Part shown: one piece after another, positions 16,074-25,139 of the stretch
Layout of the letters: each line of letters begins with the position of its first letter
Numbering within the stretch: position 1 is the stretch's first letter
From: Bacteroidota bacterium
GTDB taxonomy: Bacteria > Bacteroidota > Bacteroidia > Chitinophagales > Chitinophagaceae
Direction of reading: 5' to 3'
DNA length: 61,199 nt
Assembly: GCA_947454025.1 (NCBI GenBank)
Contig: CANGIZ010000004.1
Span: 1-61,199, forward strand
Position numbers and translations under genes: made by a program
Notes under the pieces: model-generated
Seen by the model: the letters and a program-made list of their open reading frames with translations, nothing else
What the model was told of the DNA's origin: nothing
Databases searched by the model: none

Positions 16074-17195
16074 ATGATACCAAGAATATTACAAGATTCC
16101 CTTACATCAAAACTAAACCAAGGCAAGGCTATTATTTTACTTGGCCCTCGCCAAGTAGGGAAAACTACTTTACTACATTCACTATTTGGAAATCATAAAA
16201 ACGTATTATGGTTGAATGGAGATGAAATAGATGTAAGAAATCTCTTTTTAAATATTTCTGCAGCCAGACTAAAAACATATATCGGAAATAATAAAATAGT
16301 CATCATTGATGAAGCACAAAGAATTCAAGACATTGGTTTAAAACTAAAACTTATTACCGACCAAATAAATGAAGTTCAACTAATTGCCACAGGTAGCTCC
16401 TCTTTCGAATTATCAAATAAATTAAATGAACCATTAACCGGACGAAAATGGGAATTTAAAATGTATCCAATTTCTTTCAAAGAAATGGTAGATGCTAATG
16501 GGCTACTCAATGAAAAAAGGTTATTACCTCATAGACTCGTTTTTGGATACTACCCTGATGTCATAAATAATCCTGGAAATGAAATTGCAATTATAAAACA
16601 ACTTGCTGACAGCTATCTTTATAAAGACATTCTAACCATTGATCAAATTAAAAAACCCGAAGCATTACAAAAACTCTTACAAGGATTAGCACTACAAATT
16701 GGATCACAGGTTTCCTACTCGGAGCTTGCTCAATTTTGCGGGCTAGACGCTAAAACAATTGAAAAATATATTAAAGTGCTGGAAGATGCTTTTGTTATTT
16801 TCAGAGTCACTTCCTTTAGTAGAAATCTAAGGACAGAGTTAAAAAAAAGTAGAAAAATATATTTTTATGATAATGGCATTAGAAACGCAATTATATCAAA
16901 TTTTAACCAAATCGAAAATAGAACTGATATAGGTGCATTATGGGAAAATTTTTTAATGTCAGAGCGAAAAAAATATTTGTCTTACACTAATTCCTATGCT
17001 AATTCATGGTTTTGGAGAACTATAGAACAAAAAGAAATAGATTTAATAGAAGAAAAAGACGGGCATATCAATGCATTTGAATTTAAATGGAATAAAAATG
17101 AAAAAGCTAAAATTCCAAAAAGCTTTACCACTCATTACCCAGAAGCAGTAATTAAAATTATTCATAGTGATAACTTCGAGGAATTTTTACTTTAA
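16074..17195 (+). CDS. AAA-type ATPase with C-terminal DUF4143 domain
   Basis: Member of a large, patchily distributed prokaryotic family of unknown role. The N-terminal ATPase shows Walker A GPRQVGKTT (about residues 24-32), Walker B IVIIDEAQR and the sensor-like IATGSSSFEL. The C-terminal DUF4143 part (about 190-373) contains a winged-helix-like stretch (SYSELAQFCGLDAKTIEKYI). It ends in a PD-(D/E)xK-like core, EIDLIEEKDGHINAFEFKW, where Asp, Glu and Lys are spaced as in that nuclease fold. Whether it cuts DNA is unknown. The 373 residues are normal. The gene looks richer in A and T than its neighbours, and the family is often acquired horizontally, matching its place at the end of the tRNA-adjacent island. 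Confidence 0.85.
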   Translation: MIPRILQDSLTSKLNQGKAIILLGPRQVGKTTLLHSLFGNHKNVLWLNGDEIDVRNLFLNISAARLKTYIGNNKIVIIDEAQRIQDIGLKLKLITDQINEVQLIATGSSSFELSNKLNEPLTGRKWEFKMYPISFKEMVDANGLLNEKRLLPHRLVFGYYPDVINNPGNEIAIIKQLADSYLYKDILTIDQIKKPEALQKLLQGLALQIGSQVSYSELAQFCGLDAKTIEKYIKVLEDAFVIFRVTSFSRNLRTELKKSRKIYFYDNGIRNAIISNFNQIENRTDIGALWENFLMSERKKYLSYTNSYANSWFWRTIEQKEIDLIEEKDGHINAFEFKWNKNEKAKIPKSFTTHYPEAVIKIIHSDNFEEFLL

Positions 17196-17206
17196 TTATA
17201 ACTAAA

Positions 17207-17671
17207 ATGAAACTAAGTATTTGGTCGGTTGGGAAAGCCAATGAATCCTATATAAAAGAAGGCGTGGATCAGTTCACTAAAAGAATTGGGCATTACTACC
17301 CCATTGACTGGCAATTGATCACTCCTAGTAAACTCACTGAACCAAGTCAAATAAAAAAAGCCGAAGCGGCTAATATTTTAAAAGCCTTGGCTCCAACCGA
17401 TGTGTTGATTTTATTAGATGAAAAAGGCAAGATGCTCAACTCCCCTGGACTTGCAAATTTGATTCAGCAAAAAGCCAACCAAAGTGCACAGCGCCTGGTA
17501 TTTTTAATTGGTGGTGCTTATGGTGTAGATGATGAAATAAAAGCAAGGGCTAATTTTACTTGGAGCATTTCAGAGTTGGTTTTCCCCCATATGCTGGTTC
17601 GCTTACTATTGGCCGAACAATTATACCGCGCTTGTAGCATTTTAGCGAACGAAAAATACCATCACGAATAA
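17207..17671 (+). CDS. rlmH: 23S rRNA (pseudouridine1915-N3)-methyltransferase
   Basis: SPOUT-fold methyltransferase that modifies pseudouridine 1915 in helix 69 of 23S rRNA within the 70S ribosome, using S-adenosylmethionine. The 154 residues are full length. The cofactor knot shows LIGGAYGVDDEI, the SELVFPHMLVRLLLAEQLYRA helix and strand region follows, and the protein ends in the conserved KYHHE. It begins 11 bp after the DUF4143 gene and is followed 9 bp later by the rhomboid gene. Some read-through from the ATPase promoter is possible, although rlmH itself is a core gene. Confidence 0.96.
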   Translation: MKLSIWSVGKANESYIKEGVDQFTKRIGHYYPIDWQLITPSKLTEPSQIKKAEAANILKALAPTDVLILLDEKGKMLNSPGLANLIQQKANQSAQRLVFLIGGAYGVDDEIKARANFTWSISELVFPHMLVRLLLAEQLYRACSILANEKYHHE

Positions 17672-17680
17672 ACGAATTAT

Positions 17681-18322
17681 ATGAGCATCACTTTAATTAT
17701 AACCATCATTACTGTTGCGATTTCTTTATTAGCCATGAACAATGAAAGCTTGATGGATAAATTCATATTCCATCCCTATTCAGTAGCGAAAGATCCTCAA
17801 CAATGGTATCGTGCTATTACTTGTGGCTTTATTCATGCCGATTTTATGCACCTTGCTTTTAATATGTTCTCTTTTTATATGTTTGGTGATTATGTAGAGC
17901 AATTTTTTGGAATGATTTTTGGCCCAGTGGGCAGATTTTTTTATTTGCTTTTATACATATCATCTCTCGTAGTTTGTTTAATCCCTACCTACTACCAACA
18001 TAAAAAACAATATTATTACCATAGCCTTGGCGCTTCAGGTGCAGTTTCGGCCATTGTGTTTGCCGGTATTTTTTTACAACCCACTATGCAAATTGGATTC
18101 TTTTTTATTCCTCCAATTATTCCTGGCTTTGTGTTTGGCCCTATTTATTTAGCACTCACAGTGTATCTTTCAAAAAAAGGGGGCGGCTCCATTAATCATA
18201 GTGCACATTTATGGGGATCCCTTTACGGCGTAGTATTTTTAATAATTGCATCACATTTTGCAGGAAACTATGATGCATTGGGCACATTTGTAGAACAGAT
18301 TAAAATGTATTTTGGAAAGTAA
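17681..18322 (+). CDS. Rhomboid family intramembrane serine protease
   Basis: Polytopic membrane protein of 213 residues with about six membrane spans, cutting single-pass substrates inside the bilayer. The Ser-His dyad is visible: Ser119 in GASGAVSA and His176 in NHSAHLWGS. HADFMHLAFNMFSFYMFG corresponds to the conserved first loop and second span. The loop before the catalytic serine is Lys/Tyr/His-rich (YQHKKQYYYH). Start and spacing suggest co-transcription with rlmH. Its 3' end overlaps the convergent tilS gene by 23 bp. The substrate is unknown. Confidence 0.93.
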   Translation: MSITLIITIITVAISLLAMNNESLMDKFIFHPYSVAKDPQQWYRAITCGFIHADFMHLAFNMFSFYMFGDYVEQFFGMIFGPVGRFFYLLLYISSLVVCLIPTYYQHKKQYYYHSLGASGAVSAIVFAGIFLQPTMQIGFFFIPPIIPGFVFGPIYLALTVYLSKKGGGSINHSAHLWGSLYGVVFLIIASHFAGNYDALGTFVEQIKMYFGK

Positions 18323-19742
18323 ATTTTATTATCCTTTGTGTGCTTGCTTTGATTTTCATCCTGTCATCAATTCTAACCCCTACCACCCAAACGATTCTGT
18401 CGCTAGCGCATAGTACCGCTTGATTTGACTTTACCGAAGGACTCAATTTTAAGTTACCCAAGAAGGCATTTAGTTTTTTCTTTTTGCCTAAACCTAATGG
18501 ATAAAAGTAATCGGATGATTCCCAAGTTCTAAAAAGCAATGGCCATTCTAATTTGTCTGCATCCAAGTATGCAAATTTTGGATCCTTATCAATCTCGAAT
18601 GTATTGGATTCATTTGCAACCATTGGGTTGTCAACAAACTCTACATTAAGGGTTCCATGTTGGGTTTGAATGGACTGCCCAATCATTGTTTCATTGATGG
18701 TTAGATATTCTTTTGTAGATGAATTGGAAACAATTTGTATTTGATCCTCCCATTTTATAAAACGGTGAGTTGCCGAAGCAATAAAAGCGCCTTTATTGGC
18801 ATCTAAAATTTTATAAATTTCTTCTATTTGTTGTGGTTTAAATCCATAATTTTTCACCAAGCCCCATGTATAAGTTGCGTTGCCCTTTACTTTGTTCCAA
18901 TAAGCAATAGGAATAGATTGGATTCCTTTTTTTATTTTAAATCCTTTCTTCCAAAATAAAGCAACCGTTTCGTTCACAATTTGTTCGGCTTCTTTTAATC
19001 GATTCGAAGTGTCAGTAATATTCTCACTCACATTGGGATATACTTCGGCTATTTGAGGGAGTAATTTATTGCGAATTAAATTACGGGTATAATCGTTTTT
19101 TTCATTACTGCTATCTTCCACATTACTTAAATCATTGGCAGCTGCATAAGCGATAATTTCGGCTTTACTAAATGCCAATAAAGGCCTCGCCATATTTAGT
19201 ACATCGGTTCTACGTGCGGGAATACCTGTTAATCCATGAATACCGGTGCCTCTAAATAATTGCATTAATACCGTTTCCACATTATCATCAGCATGGTGTG
19301 CTGTTAATAAAACAACTGGCTTAGGGCTAGGTTGCTTGTTAGACAAACTATTTGATTCAGATAAACCAGTTTCATTTTCTTTATTTGTAATTTCTTGCAT
19401 CAATGCGCCAAACCATGCGTATCTTATTTCACGGGCAGCTTGTTGAATACCCATTTTATATGTTTCGGCATACTTTGCAGTTTCACACGTATGTACTTGG
19501 ATAGGCATATTGTATTGGGCAGCAAATTCACGTACAAAATTTTCATCTCTCACACTCTCCGCTCCTCTTAATTGAAAATTCACATGTGCAATGGTGCATT
19601 TTGCTTTTAGGGAATGCATTATATGCGCAAGTACAATACTATCCACGCCTCCACTTACAGCAAGTACAAAATGGCTACGACGCAATCGAACATCTGGAAA
19701 TTGTACATCCCAATAGTTCTTAAATGTTTCAATAGTTAGCAT
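18300..19742 (-). CDS. tilS: tRNA(Ile)-lysidine synthase
   Basis: Adds lysine to C34 of the CAU-anticodon tRNA-Ile so that it reads AUA instead of AUG. The N-type ATP pyrophosphatase loop SGGVDS lies near residue 30, followed by AHVNFQLRGAES, the LTAHHADDNVET block and RNLIRNKLLP. The C-terminal part (about 290-480) is the tRNA-binding region. I use the ATG at 19742; a TTG three codons upstream is possible but unneeded. It is the last gene of a minus-strand run with glnS just upstream, both serving tRNA function. The end overlaps the rhomboid gene by 23 bp. Confidence 0.95.
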   Translation of the reverse strand: MLTIETFKNYWDVQFPDVRLRRSHFVLAVSGGVDSIVLAHIMHSLKAKCTIAHVNFQLRGAESVRDENFVREFAAQYNMPIQVHTCETAKYAETYKMGIQQAAREIRYAWFGALMQEITNKENETGLSESNSLSNKQPSPKPVVLLTAHHADDNVETVLMQLFRGTGIHGLTGIPARRTDVLNMARPLLAFSKAEIIAYAAANDLSNVEDSSNEKNDYTRNLIRNKLLPQIAEVYPNVSENITDTSNRLKEAEQIVNETVALFWKKGFKIKKGIQSIPIAYWNKVKGNATYTWGLVKNYGFKPQQIEEIYKILDANKGAFIASATHRFIKWEDQIQIVSNSSTKEYLTINETMIGQSIQTQHGTLNVEFVDNPMVANESNTFEIDKDPKFAYLDADKLEWPLLFRTWESSDYFYPLGLGKKKKLNAFLGNLKLSPSVKSNQAVLCASDRIVWVVGVRIDDRMKIKASTQRIIKFTFQNTF

Positions 19743-19779
19743 AGTGGACAATTCAAATGGGTTACTCGGTTGTACGCAA

Positions 19780-21435
19780 CTATTTTTTCTGCTCCTTAGC
19801 CCAAGTATCTTTTAAAGTTACTGTTCGGTTAAACACTAATTTTTCCTTTGTGCTATTGGTATCCTGATAAAAATATCCTTTTCTTAAAAATTGAAAACGA
19901 GCATCCAATGCATCCTTCGCTAATGCACGCTCTGCATATGCTTCTACTGCTTTCAATGAATTCGGATTAATATAATCTTTAAAATCCCCCTCGGCATTCG
20001 ATAAATCTTCCACGCTAAATAAACGATCATATTCATTCAACACTACAGGTACTGCATGCTTTGCACTTACCCAATGTAAGGTTCCTTTTACATGAATGCC
20101 ACTTGTGTCCTGTCCTGATTTACTATCGGGATTGTAAGTTGCATATACCGTTGTGATATTTCCTGCGGCATCTTTTTCAAAATTGTCGCAAGTAACAATA
20201 TAAGCACTCTTTAATCGAACCGATAAGCCTGGCCCAAGTCTGAAATATTTTTTAGTGGGTTCTTCCATAAAGTCCTCACGCTCTATCCATAGTTCATTGC
20301 TAAATGGCACTTCACGAGTTCCACCATTTGGATCCTCCGGATTGTTTTCGGAATGTAAAATCTCTTCTCCTTTGTCGTAATTGGTAATCACTAATTTAAT
20401 AGGATTGGTCACAACCATTCTTCGTTGTGCAATTTTATTTAAATGCTCACGAACACAAAATTCTAATAAACTTAAATCAATAATATTCTCTCTTTTGGCA
20501 ATACCAATTCTATCACAAAAGTCACGAATACTTTCGGCTGTATAGCCTCTGCGACGCATTCCACTAATGGTTGGCATACGAGGGTCATCCCAACTTTGCA
20601 CATAGCCTTCCTCCACCAATTGCAATAATTTACGCTTACTCATTACGGTGTAAGTCATATTTAAACGCGCAAACTCATATTGATGTGATGGATAAATACC
20701 TAATTGTTCAATACACCAATCATACAATGCACGATGCGGAATAAATTCCAAAGTACAAATAGAATGGGTAATATTTTCAATAGAATCACTTTGACCATGC
20801 GCAAAATCATACATAGGATAAATGCACCATTGGTCGCCAGTGCGATGATGATGTGCACGCTTAATACGATACAACAATGGATCGCGCATATGCATATTAG
20901 GACTCGCTAAATCAATCTTGGCTCTTAATACTTTTTCTCCGTCGGCATACTTCCCCGCCTTCATTTCAGCAAACAATGTCTTATTTTCTTCAATGCTTCT
21001 ATTCCTAAATGCGTTCCCCGTTCCAGGTACTGTTGGGGTTCCTTTTTGTTGCGCAATTTCCTCGGCTGTACTATCATCTACATAGGCCAATCCTTTCTCA
21101 ATTAATTGCATTGCAAATGCATACAACTGATCAAAATAATCTGAGGCATAACATTCTTTGGCCCACTCAAATCCCAACCACTTCACATCTTCCTTTATGC
21201 TATCTACATATTCAATATCTTCTTTAACCGGATTGGTATCGTCGAAACGTAAATTGGTTTTGCCTCCAAAATGTTTTGCCAAGCCAAAGTTCAAACATAT
21301 ACTTTTAGCATGCCCAATATGCAAATAACCATTGGGCTCTGGAGGGAACCTTGTTAATATAGAATCGTACTTTCCCGATGCAAGATCCTGGGAGATAATT
21401 TCTTCAATAAAATTCAGACTTTTTTCTTCACTCAT
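19780..21435 (-). CDS. glnS: Glutaminyl-tRNA synthetase
   Basis: Class I synthetase charging tRNA-Gln directly. The HIGH-type motif is in GYLHIGHAKSICLNFG, preceded by TRFPPEPNG, and the KMSKS-type motif appears as VMSKRKL. The catalytic core is followed by a two-barrel anticodon-binding domain (about residues 340-545). The 551 residues fit the bacterial form without an N-terminal extension. Its presence means this organism need not rely on the GatCAB transamidation route for Gln-tRNA. It lies between a DUF4294 gene and tilS on the minus strand. Confidence 0.97.
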   Translation of the reverse strand: MSEEKSLNFIEEIISQDLASGKYDSILTRFPPEPNGYLHIGHAKSICLNFGLAKHFGGKTNLRFDDTNPVKEDIEYVDSIKEDVKWLGFEWAKECYASDYFDQLYAFAMQLIEKGLAYVDDSTAEEIAQQKGTPTVPGTGNAFRNRSIEENKTLFAEMKAGKYADGEKVLRAKIDLASPNMHMRDPLLYRIKRAHHHRTGDQWCIYPMYDFAHGQSDSIENITHSICTLEFIPHRALYDWCIEQLGIYPSHQYEFARLNMTYTVMSKRKLLQLVEEGYVQSWDDPRMPTISGMRRRGYTAESIRDFCDRIGIAKRENIIDLSLLEFCVREHLNKIAQRRMVVTNPIKLVITNYDKGEEILHSENNPEDPNGGTREVPFSNELWIEREDFMEEPTKKYFRLGPGLSVRLKSAYIVTCDNFEKDAAGNITTVYATYNPDSKSGQDTSGIHVKGTLHWVSAKHAVPVVLNEYDRLFSVEDLSNAEGDFKDYINPNSLKAVEAYAERALAKDALDARFQFLRKGYFYQDTNSTKEKLVFNRTVTLKDTWAKEQKK

Positions 21436-21502
21436 AATTATTCACGCTATTCGCGTAAAGGTACAAAAACCTGCCTCAAAAACCTAGGCCATAAAGGGCG
21501 GA

Positions 21503-22114
21503 TTAGCCTCGATATCCGTATAATTTTCGCACTTCTTGCACGAATTTCTCAATTTCCTGATCGTCCCCTTTGGGATCGTATTGTTGCTTTAAACTACTGC
21601 CAAATAAAAAGGCAACCGTTTGCCATAGTCCAGCATTAAATCCACCTTTATATTCTTTCACTAATTCATAGCAGTTATTGCCCGTTTCTCTGTTAATGAG
21701 TTTCATTAACACCTTGCCCTGGTATACAGAAAGATTGGTTACTTTATCTCCAAAATCACGCTTTAAATCCTTTTCACGAGCCCTTATAATTTGCCGTCTT
21801 AATTTCTCGTCTTTTACATTGGCAAGTTGTGCATTTACTTCATTAATTACCACACTTGCTCTTAATGCATACGGATAGGTAACGTAAACTGCATTTCTTA
21901 ATCTTGTCCAGTTTTGCCAATAATTTTTAAGCTTGGAAGTCATGATAGATTTTACTTCCACCGTTGGAAGCCAAGCCTCAGGGATCGTATCACCTTCGGG
22001 GGTTATAAAAGCACTCACCCTTAAGGTATCATAAACACCTCTTTGCGCCATTGCTTTTTGCTGGCTCATCACCAACAAAACAAAGCTCAATAAATATGTT
22101 AACCCTTTTTTCAT
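21503..22114 (-). CDS. Exported DUF4294-type protein of unknown function
   Basis: 203-residue protein with a signal peptide (MKKGLTYLLSFVLLVM..., cleavage near AMAQ). The rest matches the DUF4294 family of Bacteroidota as I know it: an ITPEGDTIPEAWLPTVEV opening, then a charged helical region (about 60-150) with RLRNAVYVTYPYA and KRDFGDKVTNLSVYQGKVLMKLINRETG. It is probably periplasmic. No catalytic motif is visible and the role is unknown. It lies between ccmF and glnS, 36 bp from the former, so it may be transcribed with the cytochrome c genes. Confidence 0.75.
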   Translation of the reverse strand: MKKGLTYLLSFVLLVMSQQKAMAQRGVYDTLRVSAFITPEGDTIPEAWLPTVEVKSIMTSKLKNYWQNWTRLRNAVYVTYPYALRASVVINEVNAQLANVKDEKLRRQIIRAREKDLKRDFGDKVTNLSVYQGKVLMKLINRETGNNCYELVKEYKGGFNAGLWQTVAFLFGSSLKQQYDPKGDDQEIEKFVQEVRKLYGYRG

Positions 22115-22150
22115 TTTACAACCTAGTATAAATGGTTACTTATAAAAAGT

Positions 22151-24625
22151 TTATTTCACATTTAATTTTTTAACCCTTGCATAAGTACTCAACCCAAACC
22201 CAATCGTCATTACGATTACACCAATCCATAACACATTAATAAATGGAAATTCATACACTTTTAAAGTTATTAAATTGGACAATGCCGAAGATTCTTTAAT
22301 ACCAATTTCCAATAATCCTTTTTGTTGATCCACCACTTTATTAAAATTCACAATTAAGTTTTGTGCTTTAATGGTATCAGGCACCATGCGCATATTCATG
22401 CCTTGTAAACTGATGGCAGGATTCGCTTGATACTCCAAACCTTCCTTGCTGCGCACCACTAATTGTAATACCAACTCATTGCTTCCTTCGGGACGGTGTG
22501 CATTTGGATTCACCAATACTTTTTCCAATTTCACATAACCATTGCTATAAAATACCGAGTCCCCAATTTTAATATTGTGTGGCTTAAATTGAATGGTATC
22601 TTCATTAGAATGATCTTGGAATGAAGTTACGTATACAAAAATGTCTTTATTCCAATAGTGCTTGGATGCAGGATTAGCAGAGAACCCCTCCATACCTTTA
22701 TTGTTTTTTAAAACATCGGGGTATAGATAAAAAGAATCTTTAGCTACCTCATTCTTTCCAGCCTTTGCAGCGAATTTTAATTCAAAAAATTTCTTCTCTA
22801 AGTTATCGACAGTGTCACGAACATAAGTAACATTGTATTTACCCATATCCGTTGCAATGCCTTCGAACAAAGTAATATTCTCCATGGGATTGCCCGCAGG
22901 ATTTTTTACACTGCCATTGCTTTGTAAAACATTAATACCCGTTGTATTCCAACTTAAAACTGTTTTGTTAGAGGAAGATAAAAATATACCTACCAACACC
23001 AACCCGAATCCAATATGTCCAATGCTTGCTCCAGCCGATTTCATTTTACCTTTCAAAACTACCAACCAATAATGCGCATTGGCAACAACACCAAAAACAG
23101 CAGCTACAGTACCTACATATAAAGCGGCTAAAAAGCCAACTCCTTTTTCAGTAAAAGCAATGCCTACAAATGCAAATATTACAGCACTAACTACTACAGT
23201 AATCACTAAAGGCAAACGCATGCTCTTCCAAAAACTGGCAGCAGGCGTTCCTTTGAATTTTAAAAACTGACCCACACCTGTTAGCAATCCAATAATGATT
23301 GCTACGAACACTTGCACTTGATTGTGTGCAAATGCCGGGTCTTCGGGAGGTGCAATTTTAGTGCCGAAAATTTTATTAAAAACAGGGATCGAAGTAATTG
23401 CAATAATTACAACAGCCGATAAGAATAAAACTAGCGATCCTACCAACATCCAAAACTCTCTACTGTCTACAGCATCATCTTTTGCTGGCTCGGTTAAAGA
23501 CTTATATCTAACAATGAATAAAGTAAAATAAGGCACAACCATCACTCCTAAAAATGCCAACAACTGCGCATTCATTCCTAAGTCGGTAAATGCATGCACC
23601 GAAGTGTCCCCTAAAATACCACTACGTGTTAAGAAAGTGGAATACACAACTAATAAAAAGCTGATACCAAAAAATAAATAAGTGGCTTTTAAACTTGTTC
23701 CCGTTTTACGATAAATGATTGCAGTATGTATAGCAGCTACTAATGTTAACCAAGGCACTAAGGACGCATTTTCTACCGGATCCCATGCCCAGTAACCACC
23801 AAAGGTTAAACTTTCATAAGCCCATGCAGCTCCCATCATAATACCCAATCCTAAAATACCTGCCGAAAAAGTGGCCCATGGCAATGCATTGGTCATCCAA
23901 TCGTTCTTCTTTTTTAATAATCCTGCAACTGCAAAACCAAATGGGATGCTCGTGGAGGCGAATCCTAAAAATAATATTGGCGGATGAATCACCATCCAAT
24001 AGTTCTGTAATAAAGTATTTAAACCGGTCCCATCTTTAATTAATTGTAAATAATCGGGGCGCGATAAAATAGGCCAATTCATTTCAGTCCTCAACATTAC
24101 AAATGGACTGCTCCCTAATTTAAAATCAAAAAAGTATAAACCTACTACCATGGTTGCTAAACAGAACTGTGTAAAGTTTAACACCATCATTACGCCATAA
24201 GAGTGGTTCTTCCATTTTGCAGAACGACCTATCACGAACAAACCTAATACACAATGCCAAAAGGTCCACAATAAAAAACTTCCTTCCTGTCCTTCCCAAA
24301 AACAACTTAATAGATATTCAGTAGGCATATGCTTATCACTGTGCATATACGCGTACTTGTATTCGAATTGGTGATTTGAAATCACATAAAACAAAATAAT
24401 AAAACACACAAACACCGACACCGACTCAATATAAAATGCAATATTGGCTAAACGTTTCCAGTCATTTTCTGCACTGATTTCCTTTGCATAAAATGCTTTG
24501 GCAAAAGCAAAAGTGGCTACCAAGGAAGCCACTAAGGAAAGGATTGTTAAAAAATAACCTAATTGCCCAGGCAATAAATGTTCTCCGATAAATTGCACTG
24601 ATGCGGCGTTAGTTGATGTATTCAT
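22151..24625 (-). CDS. ccmF: CcmF/CcsA-family cytochrome c heme lyase subunit
   Basis: Large polytopic membrane protein (824 residues, roughly 14-15 spans) of the heme-handling family that presents heme to apocytochrome c. The tryptophan-rich motif WAWDPVENASLVPW is clear, as are the GYWAWDP context and the CFWEGQEGSFLLW block. A large soluble periplasmic loop (about residues 590-790) precedes the last span, as in CcmF. It follows ccmE by 39 bp on the same strand, which supports a System I-like route. Genes for CcmA-D, CcmG and CcmH are not in the window. Confidence 0.92.
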   Translation of the reverse strand: MNTSTNAASVQFIGEHLLPGQLGYFLTILSLVASLVATFAFAKAFYAKEISAENDWKRLANIAFYIESVSVFVCFIILFYVISNHQFEYKYAYMHSDKHMPTEYLLSCFWEGQEGSFLLWTFWHCVLGLFVIGRSAKWKNHSYGVMMVLNFTQFCLATMVVGLYFFDFKLGSSPFVMLRTEMNWPILSRPDYLQLIKDGTGLNTLLQNYWMVIHPPILFLGFASTSIPFGFAVAGLLKKKNDWMTNALPWATFSAGILGLGIMMGAAWAYESLTFGGYWAWDPVENASLVPWLTLVAAIHTAIIYRKTGTSLKATYLFFGISFLLVVYSTFLTRSGILGDTSVHAFTDLGMNAQLLAFLGVMVVPYFTLFIVRYKSLTEPAKDDAVDSREFWMLVGSLVLFLSAVVIIAITSIPVFNKIFGTKIAPPEDPAFAHNQVQVFVAIIIGLLTGVGQFLKFKGTPAASFWKSMRLPLVITVVVSAVIFAFVGIAFTEKGVGFLAALYVGTVAAVFGVVANAHYWLVVLKGKMKSAGASIGHIGFGLVLVGIFLSSSNKTVLSWNTTGINVLQSNGSVKNPAGNPMENITLFEGIATDMGKYNVTYVRDTVDNLEKKFFELKFAAKAGKNEVAKDSFYLYPDVLKNNKGMEGFSANPASKHYWNKDIFVYVTSFQDHSNEDTIQFKPHNIKIGDSVFYSNGYVKLEKVLVNPNAHRPEGSNELVLQLVVRSKEGLEYQANPAISLQGMNMRMVPDTIKAQNLIVNFNKVVDQQKGLLEIGIKESSALSNLITLKVYEFPFINVLWIGVIVMTIGFGLSTYARVKKLNVK

Positions 24626-24664
24626 TAATTTGCTTGTAATAATAATTTAATAGACCCTTTGCTT

Positions 24665-25075
24665 CTAATTCGTGATCGCCACAGGTTGATTCTTGTTGGC
24701 ATTTGGATTGTCCTTATATTTTGAAGGGCATTTCATTACAATGGCAGAACATTCAAAAACATTCCCTTGTACTTTTCCTTTTAATACCAAGCGCTCCGAT
24801 TTTTGCATATCGGTGGGCATTGTATTGTGATACACTACATTGATTTTTCCTCCCAAGCTGTCTTGTACACCAAACTTTAACAAATTAGGGTCTTTTACTG
24901 GATCGTATTCCACGGGCACCGATTTGTCCATCTTTACAATTAAGTTCAGAAATTTACCTGGTTTTTGTTTAGCCGAACCCACTGTTTCGTAACTGCTCAA
25001 ATCGCCCGTATAGCTGATTAGTACTACGATTGCAACCGCAATGAGCACCAATAAAATAATATGCGTTTTCTTCAT
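24665..25075 (-). CDS. ccmE: Cytochrome c maturation heme chaperone CcmE, CXXXY type
   Basis: 136-residue protein with one N-terminal membrane anchor (residues 5-22) and a small periplasmic beta-barrel (OB fold). CcmE binds heme covalently and passes it to CcmF, encoded next on the same strand. In classical CcmE the heme ligand is His in HXXXY. Here the corresponding site reads CPSKY (Cys116, Tyr120), the cysteine variant known from Desulfovibrio and some archaea. Other family features, such as KGKVQGNVFECSAIVMKCPSKY-like strand order before the site, fit CcmE. A -7 box ends 4 bp before the ATG, so the transcript may be leaderless. Confidence 0.88.
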   Translation of the reverse strand: MKKTHIILLVLIAVAIVVLISYTGDLSSYETVGSAKQKPGKFLNLIVKMDKSVPVEYDPVKDPNLLKFGVQDSLGGKINVVYHNTMPTDMQKSERLVLKGKVQGNVFECSAIVMKCPSKYKDNPNANKNQPVAITN

Positions 25076-25079
25076 AGTG

Positions 25080-25113
25080 CAAAGTTAACCAAATGGGCTT
25101 AAATTGCACCAAA
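25080..25113 (-). promoter_or_regulatory. Promoter of ccmE
   Basis: On the minus strand TTTG (25110-25113) is followed after 22 bp by TAACTTTG (25080-25087), close to the Bacteroidota consensus. The -7 box ends 4 bp before the ccmE ATG (25075), leaving essentially no leader. Confidence 0.5.
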
Positions 25114-25139
25114 TTTTACCTATCTCATAAACACATTTT

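Noticed and set aside
15950..16198. 82-codon open frame overlapping the repeats and the start of the DUF4143 ATPase
   Set aside because: It is driven by the AT-rich repeats, has no recognisable features and overlaps the well-supported ATPase in another frame.
13093..17200. Possible attachment-site duplication of the tRNA-Arg 3' end bounding an integrated element
   Set aside because: I looked for a second copy of the last ~20 tRNA bases up to rlmH and found none, and there is no integrase gene. The island is therefore called only from its content.
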